A DNA stretch of 64,000 nt from assembly GCA_022792815.1 (NCBI GenBank), contig JAAWBS010000016.1, positions 62,001-126,000 on the forward strand, in the 5' to 3' direction. The position numbers and the translations under genes were made by a program. Position 1 is the first letter of the stretch; each line of letters opens with the position of its first letter. Source of the stretch: Hungatella sp. Lineage in GTDB: Bacteria; Bacillota; Clostridia; Lachnospirales; Lachnospiraceae. The notes under the pieces are model-generated. The model saw only the letters and a list, made by a program, of their open reading frames with translations. It searched no databases and was not told the origin of the DNA. Below are positions 26,339-34,778 of this stretch, piece by piece.

Positions 26339-27052
26339 ATGTGGGATATTGCTATCTGTGACGACAACAGGCGGGAGTGCTGTGAGATGGAAGAAATTTT
26401 GGAGGTATACTGTTGGGAGAGAAAGATTGCGGTGAAGCTGGAGGTCTTTCACGACGGTTATCTGTTGTATGAAACGATGAGAGACGGAAGACGTTATGAT
26501 ATTATATTTTTGGACATTTTGATGCAGGGGATGGACGGGATCCGGGCTGGCTGGGAGATCCGCAGACGGCTCCATGACGAGGAGGTGCAGCTGGTGTATA
26601 TGTCCTGTGTGACCGGTCACGCAGATCTGCTGGTTCAAAACCGCCCCATAGGATTTATCGGCAAGCCCATCCGCAAGGAGGAGGTGTATCGGGCGGCAGA
26701 TGACGCCAGAAGGCTGGGGCAGCAGAGAAAGAAATGGTTTCAGTATCGGTGGGACAAGATGATCTATCAGGTTCCCTACACGAAGATCCTGTATTTCCAG
26801 AGCCTGGGGAGGAAGGTGGAGATTCACACCGTGGATGGAGTCTGCGAATTTTACGGCAAGTTGTCTCAGATCATGGAGGAAGGGCTCCCGGAACAGTTTG
26901 TCCAGATTCATCAGTCCTATATCATCAATGGAAACTACATCGTCAGTCTGGGAAGGGACAGACTGTGCCTGCAGGGACAGAAGGGGTATTTTTCCATCAG
27001 CCACCCGTACCGTGATTCTGTTATGAGACAGCTGTGCCGGCTGTTTCCTTGA
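26339..27052 (+). CDS. LytTR family response regulator (orphan)
   Basis: A 237-residue regulator. The receiver domain (1-120) has the acidic pair Asp8/Asp9, phospho-acceptor Asp59 in FLDILMQGMDG, and Lys in FIGKPI. The LytTR DNA-binding domain (about 135-235) has YFQSLGRKVEIHT and FVQIHQSYIINGNYI. Relatives (AgrA, VirR, ComE) control virulence, bacteriocins or competence. No histidine kinase, peptide or exporter gene is adjacent, so it is an orphan here. ATG 26330 is an alternative start, but the AAAGGGA spacing favours 26339. A TATAAAAT sequence near 26300 may be part of its promoter. Confidence 0.85.
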   Translation: MWDIAICDDNRRECCEMEEILEVYCWERKIAVKLEVFHDGYLLYETMRDGRRYDIIFLDILMQGMDGIRAGWEIRRRLHDEEVQLVYMSCVTGHADLLVQNRPIGFIGKPIRKEEVYRAADDARRLGQQRKKWFQYRWDKMIYQVPYTKILYFQSLGRKVEIHTVDGVCEFYGKLSQIMEEGLPEQFVQIHQSYIINGNYIVSLGRDRLCLQGQKGYFSISHPYRDSVMRQLCRLFP

Positions 27053-27119
27053 AAGGCAGTGTGGTTTTTGACAAGTAACCCGCAAATTATGACAGGGGGA
27101 GATTTAGACTGGGAATTTA

Positions 27120-27243
27120 TGGTAGAATAGAGCTTGGCAGAAAGCCGGCGATTTTATGGAGACACCGCCTGTCCTCAGTTACTGAGACCGTCTCTGGCTG
27201 GCGGAAGCTAAAAAGTCCGGAATAGGGGTTTCCCGGACTTTTT
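27120..27243 (+). ncRNA. Candidate stand-alone small RNA with extended -10 promoter and terminator
   Basis: TGGTAGAAT (27120-27128) is an extended -10 element, placing a start near 27134. The following RNA can fold as one stacked hairpin: AGCTT/AAGCT (27131-27135 with 27205-27209), GCCGGC/GCTGGC (27144-27149 with 27197-27202), GGAGAC/GTCTCT (27158-27163 with 27190-27195) and CTCAG/CTGAG (27174-27178 with 27182-27186). A terminator then pairs AAAAGTCCGG (27211-27220) with CCGGACTTTT (27233-27242). The metY promoter lies wholly downstream, so this is not simply a metY leader. I could not match it to a known RNA family. Confidence 0.5.
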
Positions 27244-27266
27244 TCTTATCCGAATTTCCGTAGAAA

Positions 27267-27295
27267 TTGACTTTCTTTTCAGGTTTGTGTACAAT
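27267..27295 (+). promoter_or_regulatory. Promoter of metY
   Basis: TTGACT (27267-27272), 17 nt, TACAAT (27290-27295). The start point would be about 27302, so the metY leader is under 30 nt and contains no riboswitch. Confidence 0.75.
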
Positions 27296-27327
27296 AAGAT
27301 GAAAACTTGATTGAGGAGGAAGGATAT

Positions 27328-28605
27328 ATGAGCCGAAAAGAATCTCTTGATACGATCTGTATACAGGGAGGATGGCAGCCGAAGAACGGAGAGCCGAGAG
27401 TGCTTCCTGTGTATCAGAGCACTACCTTCAAATATGAGACCAGTGAGCAGATGGGACGTCTGTTTGATCTGGAGGAGAACGGATATTTCTATACCAGACT
27501 TGCCAACCCTACCAATGACGCGGTAGCGGACAAGATCTGTAAGCTGGAGGGCGGGGCGGCTGCCATGTTGACCTCATCGGGACAGGCGGCCAACATGTAT
27601 GCTATCTTGAACATCTGCTCCGCCGGAGACCATGTGGTCAGTGCAGCGACGATTTACGGAGGCACCTCCAACCTGCTGACGGTGACCTTAAAGCGGTTTG
27701 GCATCCAGTGTACCCTGGTGGATCCGGATGCCCCGGAGGAAGAACTGGAGAAGGCATTTCAGGATAACACCAGGGCTGTGTTCGGGGAGACCATCGCAAA
27801 CCCGGCTCTTGTGGTGCTTGATCTGGAGAAATTTGCCCGTCTCGCTCACCGTCACGGGGTGCCCCTGATTGTGGACAATACCTTTGCAACCCCCATCAAC
27901 TGCCGCCCCTTTGAGTGGGGGGCTGACATCGTGACTCACTCCACCACCAAATACATGGACGGACACGCCATGGCAGTGGGAGGCTGTATCGTGGACAGCG
28001 GCAATTTCGACTGGGAGGCCCACAGGGACAAGTTCCCGGGACTTACCACTCCGGACGAGTCCTACCATGGTGTCATCTACACGGAGAGATTTGGCAAAGG
28101 GGCTTACATCACCAAGGCCACGGCCCAGCTTATGAGGGATATGGGGTCCATCCAGTCGCCTCAGAACGCGTTTCTTCTGAATATAGGTCTGGAGACCCTC
28201 CATCTGAGGATGCCCAGGCACTGTGAGAATGCCCGGAAGGTGGCCGAATATCTGAAATCCAGGAGCGATGTGGCCTGGGTCTGCTACCCGGGACTGAAAG
28301 GGGATCGCTACTATGATCTGGCCAGAAAATATATGCCGGACGGAACCTGCGGTGTCATCTCCTTTGGCCTTGTGGGAGGCAGAGCGGCGGCAGCGGCATT
28401 TATGGACCGGCTGAAGCTGGCAGCCATCGTCACCCATGTGGCGGATGCCAGGACATCAGTGCTCCATCCGGCCAGCCACACTCACAGGCAGTTAAGTGAT
28501 GAGCAGCTTCGGGAAGCAGGCGTGGATCCGTCTATGATCCGCTTCAGCGTGGGCATCGAGGGGGTGGAGGATATTATCTCGGACATCGCCCAGGCCCTGG
28601 AGTGA
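27328..28605 (+). CDS. metY: O-acetylhomoserine aminocarboxypropyltransferase / Cys-Met metabolism PLP enzyme
   Basis: A 425-residue PLP enzyme of the Cys/Met metabolism family. MetY makes homocysteine from O-acetylhomoserine and sulfide; methionine gamma-lyase is the main alternative in this family. Visible features: TRLANPTNDAVADKI, SSGQAANMYAIL, VDNTFATP, the Schiff-base lysine in HSTTKYMDGH, and the C-terminal HPASHTHRQL and RFSVGIE. The insert around YHGVIYTERFG is typical of MetY rather than MetB/MetC. ATG 27328 follows GAGGAGGAAGG. It has its own promoter; ribU follows after 58 nt. Confidence 0.88.
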   Translation: MSRKESLDTICIQGGWQPKNGEPRVLPVYQSTTFKYETSEQMGRLFDLEENGYFYTRLANPTNDAVADKICKLEGGAAAMLTSSGQAANMYAILNICSAGDHVVSAATIYGGTSNLLTVTLKRFGIQCTLVDPDAPEEELEKAFQDNTRAVFGETIANPALVVLDLEKFARLAHRHGVPLIVDNTFATPINCRPFEWGADIVTHSTTKYMDGHAMAVGGCIVDSGNFDWEAHRDKFPGLTTPDESYHGVIYTERFGKGAYITKATAQLMRDMGSIQSPQNAFLLNIGLETLHLRMPRHCENARKVAEYLKSRSDVAWVCYPGLKGDRYYDLARKYMPDGTCGVISFGLVGGRAAAAAFMDRLKLAAIVTHVADARTSVLHPASHTHRQLSDEQLREAGVDPSMIRFSVGIEGVEDIISDIAQALE

Positions 28606-28663
28606 CCATGTTCTTGTTCCCAGAGAATTTTCCCAAAGGGAGAAAAGCAGGAGGATCGATAAG

Positions 28664-29269
28664 ATGAAGACAGAGAAACTGTTGAATGTAAAAAATGTGG
28701 TGCTTATGGCCATGTTCGGGGCCATCGGCGCGGTGCTGATGCTGTTTGAATTCCCGCTGCCGTTTATCGCGCCGCCCTTCTATGGCCTGGACCTAAGCGA
28801 GATTCCGGTTCTGGTGGGAACCTTTGCCATGGGACCTTTGGCGGGAGTGGTGACAGAGGTGGTAAAGATTCTGATCAAGTTGGTGTTAAAACCTACTTCC
28901 ACCGGGTTTGTGGGAGAGTTTGCCAATATCTGCATCGGGTGGGCCCTGGTTCTTCCGGCCGGTTTCCTCTACAAGTTTAAGAAGACCAAGAAAGGGGCCA
29001 TCCTGGGCATGGCGGTCGGAACCTGCTCCATGGCTGCAGTGGGAGCGGTTATGAATGCGCTGGTGATGCTGCCCTTTTATTCCAACTTTATGCCGCTGGA
29101 GGACATCCTGGCGGCAGGGGCTGCCATCAATCCGGCCATCGGAAACGTGTGGACCTTTGTACTTTTGGCCGTTGCCCCTTTCAATCTGATCAAAGGGGCT
29201 CTGGTATCCGTCATTACGGCTCTGGTGTACAAGAGAATCAGCGTGATCATACACGGCAGTTCCAGATAA
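28664..29269 (+). CDS. ribU: ECF transporter S component, probably riboflavin-specific (RibU)
   Basis: A 201-residue membrane protein with six helices, the size and topology of ECF-type vitamin-binding subunits. The sequence LDLSEIPVLVGTFAMGPLAG and the STGFVGEFAN segment match RibU, the riboflavin subunit, and the Ala-rich first helix (MAMFGAIGAVLMLF) suits docking to the EcfT subunit. It would work with a shared EcfA/EcfA'/EcfT module encoded elsewhere. No FMN riboswitch is visible in the 58-nt gap upstream. The ribosome site GCAGGAGGA is good. Confidence 0.83.
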   Translation: MKTEKLLNVKNVVLMAMFGAIGAVLMLFEFPLPFIAPPFYGLDLSEIPVLVGTFAMGPLAGVVTEVVKILIKLVLKPTSTGFVGEFANICIGWALVLPAGFLYKFKKTKKGAILGMAVGTCSMAAVGAVMNALVMLPFYSNFMPLEDILAAGAAINPAIGNVWTFVLLAVAPFNLIKGALVSVITALVYKRISVIIHGSSR

Positions 29270-29296
29270 AGCGTACAAGCCAGGAGGTTTTACTGT

Positions 29297-30859
29297 ATGG
29301 GAGAATACCAAAGAAAACTCAGGGGACTGCTGCGGATCGTCTTTGGGAGAACCGCCTATGTGATGCTGTTTCTTCTGATCCAGATCGGCGTTTTGTTTGG
29401 AGTGATCCGATGGCTGAGAGATTACTCCTTCTATGTCTATGCGGCGTTGATGCTGCTGGGGGGCGTGACCTGTGTCTATATCATCAATAAGAGGGAGAAT
29501 CCCAGCTTTAAATTAGGGTGGATTATCCCCATACTGGTCTTTCCCGTGTTTGGGACCTTGCTCTATCTTCTGATCGAGGCGGATTTAGGGAGCAGGCTGT
29601 ACGCCAAAAGGGCCAACCAGCTGACGGCGGACACGAGAGAGTACCTAAGGCAGGATAGTCAGGTGAGAGAGAGGCTGAGACGGGAGGATCCTCTGGCGGC
29701 CAATCTGTCGGTGTACGTGTCTGAGAGGGGCGGCTTTCCGGTCTATGAGAACACCAGTGTCACCTATTTCCCCTCCGGCGAGGCCAAATTCGAGAGGCTT
29801 TTGGAGGAACTGAAAAAGGCGAAGACCTTTATTTTCATGGAGTACTTCATCGTGGAGCGGGGATTTATGTGGGATTCCATCTTAGAGATTCTGGAACAGA
29901 AGGTGAAAGAGGGGGTGGAGGTCCGGTTTCTGTACGACGGCATGTGCTCCCTTGTGCTGCTTCCGTGGAAATACCCTGAGATGATGGAGGAGAAGGGAAT
30001 CCACTGCCGGACTTTCGCGCCCATCCATCCCATGCTTTCCACCCATCAGAATAACCGGGATCACAGAAAGATCGTGGTCATCGACGGCCATACGGCATTT
30101 ACCGGCGGAATCAATCTGGCGGACGAATACATCAACCGAAAGCCCAGGTTCGGCTACTGGAAGGACACGGCGGTGATGTTGGAAGGCGACGGGGTCAAAA
30201 GCTTTACGGTGATGTTTCTTCAGAACTGGAATATCTGGGAGAGGACTCCTCTGGCCTGTGAACCCTACCTGACAGCAGAGGTGGCAGCCAGGACAGAGGA
30301 AGAGATGTCTGACGGGTTTGTCATACCCTTTGGGGATTCCCCCTTGGATCATGAACCGGTGGGAAAGACCGTGTATATGAACATTCTCTATCAAGCCAAA
30401 AGGTATGTGCACATCATGACTCCTTACCTGATTCTGGATGACGAGATGATCAATGCCCTGGTGTCCGCAGCTAAGAGAGGGGTGGATGTCAAGATCATCA
30501 TGCCCCACATCCCGGACAAGAAATATGCCTTTTTCCTGGCTCACACCTACTATGAGGAGCTTCTGGACGGCGGCGTGAAGATCTATGAGTTTACGCCCGG
30601 TTTTGTCCACGCCAAGGTGTTTACCAGCGACGACGAGAAGGCGGTGGTGGGTACCATCAACCTGGATTTCCGCAGCCTGTACCACCATTTCGAGTGCGGA
30701 ACCTATCTGTTTCGCAGCAGGGCGGTGGAAGATGTGGAGGCAGACTATCAGAGTACACTGCAGCAGTGTGAAGAGATCACAAAGAGGACTTGCAGAGAAT
30801 ATCCCTTCTATCAGAAGGTGTGCGGGAGAGGGCTTCGGCTGATTGCACCGCTGATGTAG
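29297..30859 (+). CDS. cls: Cardiolipin synthase
   Basis: A 520-residue membrane-anchored phospholipase D family enzyme that condenses two phosphatidylglycerols into cardiolipin. Two N-terminal membrane helices (about 15-75, PLDc_N) are followed by two catalytic HKD motifs: HRKIVVIDGHTAFTGGINL (about 255) and HAKVFTSDDEKAVVGTINLD (about 435). Length is standard. AGGAGG precedes ATG 29297 by about 10 nt. It follows ribU by 27 nt and may be co-transcribed. The structured 30864-31073 region begins immediately after its stop. Confidence 0.92.
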   Translation: MGEYQRKLRGLLRIVFGRTAYVMLFLLIQIGVLFGVIRWLRDYSFYVYAALMLLGGVTCVYIINKRENPSFKLGWIIPILVFPVFGTLLYLLIEADLGSRLYAKRANQLTADTREYLRQDSQVRERLRREDPLAANLSVYVSERGGFPVYENTSVTYFPSGEAKFERLLEELKKAKTFIFMEYFIVERGFMWDSILEILEQKVKEGVEVRFLYDGMCSLVLLPWKYPEMMEEKGIHCRTFAPIHPMLSTHQNNRDHRKIVVIDGHTAFTGGINLADEYINRKPRFGYWKDTAVMLEGDGVKSFTVMFLQNWNIWERTPLACEPYLTAEVAARTEEEMSDGFVIPFGDSPLDHEPVGKTVYMNILYQAKRYVHIMTPYLILDDEMINALVSAAKRGVDVKIIMPHIPDKKYAFFLAHTYYEELLDGGVKIYEFTPGFVHAKVFTSDDEKAVVGTINLDFRSLYHHFECGTYLFRSRAVEDVEADYQSTLQQCEEITKRTCREYPFYQKVCGRGLRLIAPLM

Positions 30860-30863
30860 GAGG

Positions 30864-31073
30864 GGGAATCTCCTTCTGTGCATGAGAAGGAGTTGGTGCT
30901 GTTACAGCGGCCAGGGGCCGACGAGCTTCAAGCAGAGCAGGGCAACGTGCCGGTGAATCGTGGATTTCACCTCTACGAAATAAGCCCTCAATGGCTCTGC
31001 TTCGAGGCCTGTCGGCCCTTGGCCGTCTGTCTGTATCTTCTTCGGTTTCTTATGCACAGAAGGAAGGATTCCC
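30864..31073 (+). ncRNA. Long rod-shaped RNA candidate (6S-RNA-like architecture)
   Basis: The gap after cls folds into one long interrupted hairpin. Outer stem: GGGAATC (30864-30870) with GATTCCC (31067-31073), and TCCTTCTGTGCAT (30871-30883) with ATGCACAGAAGGA (31052-31064). A large internal bubble covers about 30887-30904 and 31029-31046. Upper stems: 30908-30922 with 31011-31025 (15 bp, one G-U), 30930-30938 with 30994-31002, and AGGGC with GCCCT (30939-30943, 30984-30988). Tip: GGTGAA with TTCACC (30952-30957, 30966-30971). Closing stem, central bubble and terminal stem-loop are the plan of 6S RNA, but I see no convincing promoter and only a weak CTTGAGTTTCAAG-TTT end. A 72-codon frame here is incidental. 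Confidence 0.5.
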
Positions 31074-31177
31074 TTGAGTTTCAAGTTTCCTTCTAATTTA
31101 CAAATATTGAACACAGAATGGACACAATTTACTGGTAAAGTAAGGGAAAATTGGGAGAGACTTGGAGGAAACTTTGT

Positions 31178-32275
31178 ATGAATCAAGTGAGAATGGCGGC
31201 CTGTGGGATGGCAGCAGCGGTGTTTGTGGTGGGGATGCCGTTTGCGGCGGAGGCAGCGGGGAACTATGAGCTGAGAAAGAAGGTCATCGGGCTGAGCGGG
31301 ATCATGAGTGTGACGGCGGAGGATGGGATGGTGACCAGGGGGGAGTTTGCTCAGATGCTGGTGAACGCAAGTCCTTATCGGTCCGTGGCTCTTCAGGTCA
31401 GCGCTACGGCTGTCTTCTCGGATGTTCCGGCCGGAGTTTCTTATGCATCGGCGGTGCGCCTCGCGGCGGAGAACGGCTGGATGAGCGGATATCTGGGAGG
31501 CGTGTTCCGCCCGGAGCAGCAGATCACCCTGCAGGAGGCGGTGAGAGGTCTTCTGGCGCTGTTGGGGTATACGGATGAGGACTTTACGGGCAATCAGATC
31601 AACGGGAGATGGGCCAAGTATCATTATCTGGAACTGGGGGAGAACGTGGCCAAGGAGCCGGGGGAGGTTCTGACCAGAGCCGACTGTGTCAACTTATTTT
31701 ATAATCTCCTCTGTACGGAGACATCTGCCGGGAAGGCCTATGCCACGGTGCTGGGATATGAGCTGTCTGATGACGGGGAGGTGAATCCTCTCACCATCGC
31801 GGACAATGAGCTGAAAGGGCCGAAGGTGGTGAAGAAGAGTTACAGCCTGGACGATGAGCTGCCTTTTAAGGTCAGCGAGGCCACCTTTTATCTGGACGGA
31901 CAGATGTCCACCTTGGAACGGGTGAAGCAGGCCAAGGCTAACGGGTTCGTTGTTATCTACTATAATGTCAATACCAAGACGGTGTGGGCCTACAGCATGG
32001 ACAATGAAAGCGGGCTGGAGGGCAACAACATGGTGGCTGTGAAGGGAGAGATAAGCGGGATCTTCTACAGCTCTGCCAATGTCATGACGCCCAGCATAGT
32101 CACCTTGGAGGAGTACGGGGATGCAGAGTTCCGTCTGAAGGACTCGGATGTCCAGTTTGCATTTTCGATCTACGGGGAGATGCAGGTGGGAGATCAGGTG
32201 ATTCTGATCTGCGAGAAGACCGGCGGCAGCGACGGCGTGGAATCCTATACGGTAACCGACTATATTGAGTATTAA
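31178..32275 (+). CDS. S-layer homology (SLH) domain protein
   Basis: A 365-residue secreted protein with a signal peptide ending near AEA-AGNYE (about residue 27). Residues 40-190 hold about three SLH-like repeats (VTRGEFAQML, AVRLAAENGWMSGYL...FRPEQQITLQEAV, VLTRADCVNLFYNLL), which bind wall polymers. The C-terminal half (200-365) is a beta-rich region I do not recognise. GGAGGAA lies 7 nt before ATG 31178. It heads an operon with the MacA-like adaptor (12 nt downstream) and the ABC exporter, which suggests a wall-associated part of that system. Confidence 0.78.
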   Translation: MNQVRMAACGMAAAVFVVGMPFAAEAAGNYELRKKVIGLSGIMSVTAEDGMVTRGEFAQMLVNASPYRSVALQVSATAVFSDVPAGVSYASAVRLAAENGWMSGYLGGVFRPEQQITLQEAVRGLLALLGYTDEDFTGNQINGRWAKYHYLELGENVAKEPGEVLTRADCVNLFYNLLCTETSAGKAYATVLGYELSDDGEVNPLTIADNELKGPKVVKKSYSLDDELPFKVSEATFYLDGQMSTLERVKQAKANGFVVIYYNVNTKTVWAYSMDNESGLEGNNMVAVKGEISGIFYSSANVMTPSIVTLEEYGDAEFRLKDSDVQFAFSIYGEMQVGDQVILICEKTGGSDGVESYTVTDYIEY

Positions 32276-32287
32276 GAGGACGTGACT

Positions 32288-34060
32288 ATGGCAGGCATAT
32301 TTGGAAAGAAGAGGCAGGGCGAGGAAGCAGCTGCGAAAGACGGAAAGAAGAAACGACGAAAATCAGGGCTTGGCGGCAGAGGGCTGGCGGTGAGGATCGT
32401 CATAGGGCTGGGGGCGGTGGGGCTGGCCGCGGCAGGTGTGCGCCGGTACCAGGCCAAGGAAGCCTTTCAGGGAGCAGAGGAGACACGGCTGAGGACGGCG
32501 CAGGTGGAACGAAGGAGCATCGTCTCTTCTCTGTCGTCCTCGGGAAGTTTGTCTCCGAAGAATACCTACAACATCACCTCCCTGGTGTCGGGGGACGTGG
32601 TGACGGCAGATTTTGAGGAGGGGGATCAGGTGACAGAGGGGCAGGTCCTCTATGTGATCGATGCCTCCTCCATAGAGACAGAGCTGAGCTCAGCCACACA
32701 TTCTGTGGAGCGTGCGAAAGAGTCCTATGATCTGGCTGTGGCGGACTATGAGCAGGTGCTGGCAGACTACAGCGGCAATACCTATAAATCGACAGAGACC
32801 GGTTTTATCAAAACGCTCTATGTGAAGGCGGGTGACAAAGTAAGCGGAGGGACAAAGCTGGCAGACATCTGCAATGACAGGGTGATGAAGCTGAAACTGC
32901 CCTTTCTGTCCACGGAAGCCGCGTGCATCGGGGCAGGCAATCAGGCGGTGATCACCATGTCCGATACCGGAGAACAGCTTGTGGGGACCGTCACGGCCGT
33001 CAGCAACATGGAGGGTACTATGACCGGAGGACGCTTGGTGCGGTATGTGACCATCCAGGTGGATAATCCGGGGGGACTTACCACGGAATCGTCGGCCACG
33101 GCTCAGGTGGGAGAATTCCTGTGCGCCCAGGAGGGCACCTTTGAGCCGGTTTTGGACACGGTGATGACCGCGGACATCCCCGGGACCGTGGAGATCAGTG
33201 CCATGCTGGTCAATGAAGGCGATTATGTGGGAAAGGGCGGTTCTTTTTTCAGGATGACGGACAAAACCGCGGAAAACCTGGTCAGGACCTACAAAAATTC
33301 CGTGGATCAGGCTCTGGAGAATTTGGAGTCCTCCCAGAGCAGGCTGGACACCACCCAGGATTCTTTTGAGAATTATACCATCACCGCGCCGATCTCCGGG
33401 ACGGTGATTACCAAGAATACCAAGGCAGGCGACAAGATCAGTGCAGGAGGCAACTCGGCAGTCACTCTGGCGGTGATCTATGATCTGTCGGAGCTGACCT
33501 TCGAGATGTCCGTAGACGAGCTGGACGTGCAGAGTGTCAAGGTGGGACAGTCTGTGGAGGTGGCAGCGGACGCTTTTGAGGGACAGATGTTTTCCGGGAC
33601 AGTGACCAATGTGAGTCTGGCCAGTTCCTACTCCAACGGGGTCACCAACTATCCGGTGACGGTCACCTTGGACACCACGGGTCAGCTTTTGCCCGGTATG
33701 AACGTGGACGGCAATATCATCCTGGAGGAGGCCCAGGATGCCATGGTGATTCCGGTGGATGCTCTCATGAGGGGCAACCGGGTCTATGTGAAGGATGACA
33801 CGGTCCAGGAGAGCGACGGACAGGTGCCTGCCGGTTTCAGGGCCATGGAGGTGGAGACAGGGCTGATCAATGACGATTATGTGGAGATCGTCAGCGGACT
33901 GGAGGAGGGACAGGAGGTCTATGTGTCCGAATCCTCTGTCAAAGAAGGATTCCAGATGATGCCGGGAGGCGGCATGGGCGGTCCTATGGGAGGCGGAAAT
34001 ATGGGCAATCCAGGCGGCAACCGGGGAGGCGGTATGGGCGGCCCCGGCGGCAGGCCATAA
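32288..34060 (+). CDS. MacA/HlyD-type efflux adaptor
   Basis: A 590-residue membrane-fusion protein. A basic cytoplasmic start and one membrane helix (about 35-57) lead into an unusually long extracytoplasmic part with two biotinyl-lipoyl regions (NITSLVSGDVVTADFEEGD and ITAPISGTVITKNTKAGD), a short helical hairpin, and beta-barrel repeats. The tail from about 560 is a Gly/Met/Asn-rich run. In monoderm bacteria such adaptors pair with MacB-like permeases (YknXYZ type). GTG 32282 is possible; ATG 32288 suits AGAGGA better. The ATPase gene starts 10 nt downstream. Confidence 0.88.
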   Translation: MAGIFGKKRQGEEAAAKDGKKKRRKSGLGGRGLAVRIVIGLGAVGLAAAGVRRYQAKEAFQGAEETRLRTAQVERRSIVSSLSSSGSLSPKNTYNITSLVSGDVVTADFEEGDQVTEGQVLYVIDASSIETELSSATHSVERAKESYDLAVADYEQVLADYSGNTYKSTETGFIKTLYVKAGDKVSGGTKLADICNDRVMKLKLPFLSTEAACIGAGNQAVITMSDTGEQLVGTVTAVSNMEGTMTGGRLVRYVTIQVDNPGGLTTESSATAQVGEFLCAQEGTFEPVLDTVMTADIPGTVEISAMLVNEGDYVGKGGSFFRMTDKTAENLVRTYKNSVDQALENLESSQSRLDTTQDSFENYTITAPISGTVITKNTKAGDKISAGGNSAVTLAVIYDLSELTFEMSVDELDVQSVKVGQSVEVAADAFEGQMFSGTVTNVSLASSYSNGVTNYPVTVTLDTTGQLLPGMNVDGNIILEEAQDAMVIPVDALMRGNRVYVKDDTVQESDGQVPAGFRAMEVETGLINDDYVEIVSGLEEGQEVYVSESSVKEGFQMMPGGGMGGPMGGGNMGNPGGNRGGGMGGPGGRP

Positions 34061-34070
34061 GGAGGTGTCT

Positions 34071-34778
34071 ATGGGAGAGCCTTTGATCGAGCTTAAGCAT
34101 ATCAGTAAGATTTATTCCATGGGCGCAGAGGAGGTGAGGGCCAGCGACGATGTGAGCCTGACCATCTGCCGGGGAGAGTTTGTGGCGATCGTGGGTAAGT
34201 CGGGAAGCGGCAAGTCCACCCTGATGAACATCATCGGAGCCCTGGATGTGCCTACGGACGGGGAGTATTTCCTGGGCGGGGAGGATGTGAGCCAGATGAG
34301 GGATGACCAGCTGGCCCATATCCGCAACCGGATGATCGGTTTTATCTTCCAGCAGTACAATCTGCTGCCCAAATTGACCCTTCTGGAAAATGTGGAGCTG
34401 CCTCTTCTGTACGCGGGGGTGGCTGCGGCCGAGCGGAGAGAGCGTGCACTTGATTCTCTGCGGAGAGTGGGCCTGGAGGAGAAATGGAAAAATCTTCCGT
34501 CTCAGCTGTCCGGAGGACAGCAGCAGAGAGTGTCCATCGCCAGAGCCCTGGCGGGGAATCCGTCCCTGATTCTGGCCGACGAGCCGACAGGAGCCCTGGA
34601 CTCCAAGACCAGCAGGGAGGTGCTGGACTTTTTAAAGAAGTTAAACCAGGAGGGCAATACCATTGTCATCATCACCCACGACAGTTCCATCGCTCTGGAG
34701 GCAAAGCGGGTGGTGCAAATCCATGACGGAAAGATTAATTTTGACGGAGATGTGAACGAGTATGCTGCAATCCTTTAA
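34071..34778 (+). CDS. MacB-type ABC transporter ATP-binding protein (LolD family)
   Basis: A 235-residue ATPase. Walker A GKSGSGKSTLMN, Q-loop FQQYNLLPKLT, signature LSGGQQQRVSIARAL, Walker B LILADEPTGALD and H-loop ITHD are all intact. The E-x-D-G-x4 and length match the LolD/MacB-N/YknY class. ATG 34071 follows AGGAGG; GTG 34065 is too close. The last codons overlap the permease start by 17 nt. Confidence 0.93.
   Translation: MGEPLIELKHISKIYSMGAEEVRASDDVSLTICRGEFVAIVGKSGSGKSTLMNIIGALDVPTDGEYFLGGEDVSQMRDDQLAHIRNRMIGFIFQQYNLLPKLTLLENVELPLLYAGVAAAERRERALDSLRRVGLEEKWKNLPSQLSGGQQQRVSIARALAGNPSLILADEPTGALDSKTSREVLDFLKKLNQEGNTIVIITHDSSIALEAKRVVQIHDGKINFDGDVNEYAAIL

Noticed and set aside
27060-27327. 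SAM riboswitch or S-box ahead of metY
   Set aside because: No SAM-I, SAM-II or SAM-IV core sequence is found, and metY has its own promoter downstream of the folded region.
28606-28663. FMN riboswitch ahead of ribU
   Set aside because: The gap is only 58 nt and has none of the conserved RFN element sequences.
29882-30883. 333-codon minus-strand open frame
   Set aside because: Antisense to cls, with no start signals.
30864-31073. Signal recognition particle RNA
   Set aside because: The conserved SRP helix-8 loop with its GGAA tetraloop is missing.
30878-31096. 72-codon frame on the plus strand
   Set aside because: It lies within the rod-shaped paired region, lacks a ribosome site and has no protein-like conservation that I can see.
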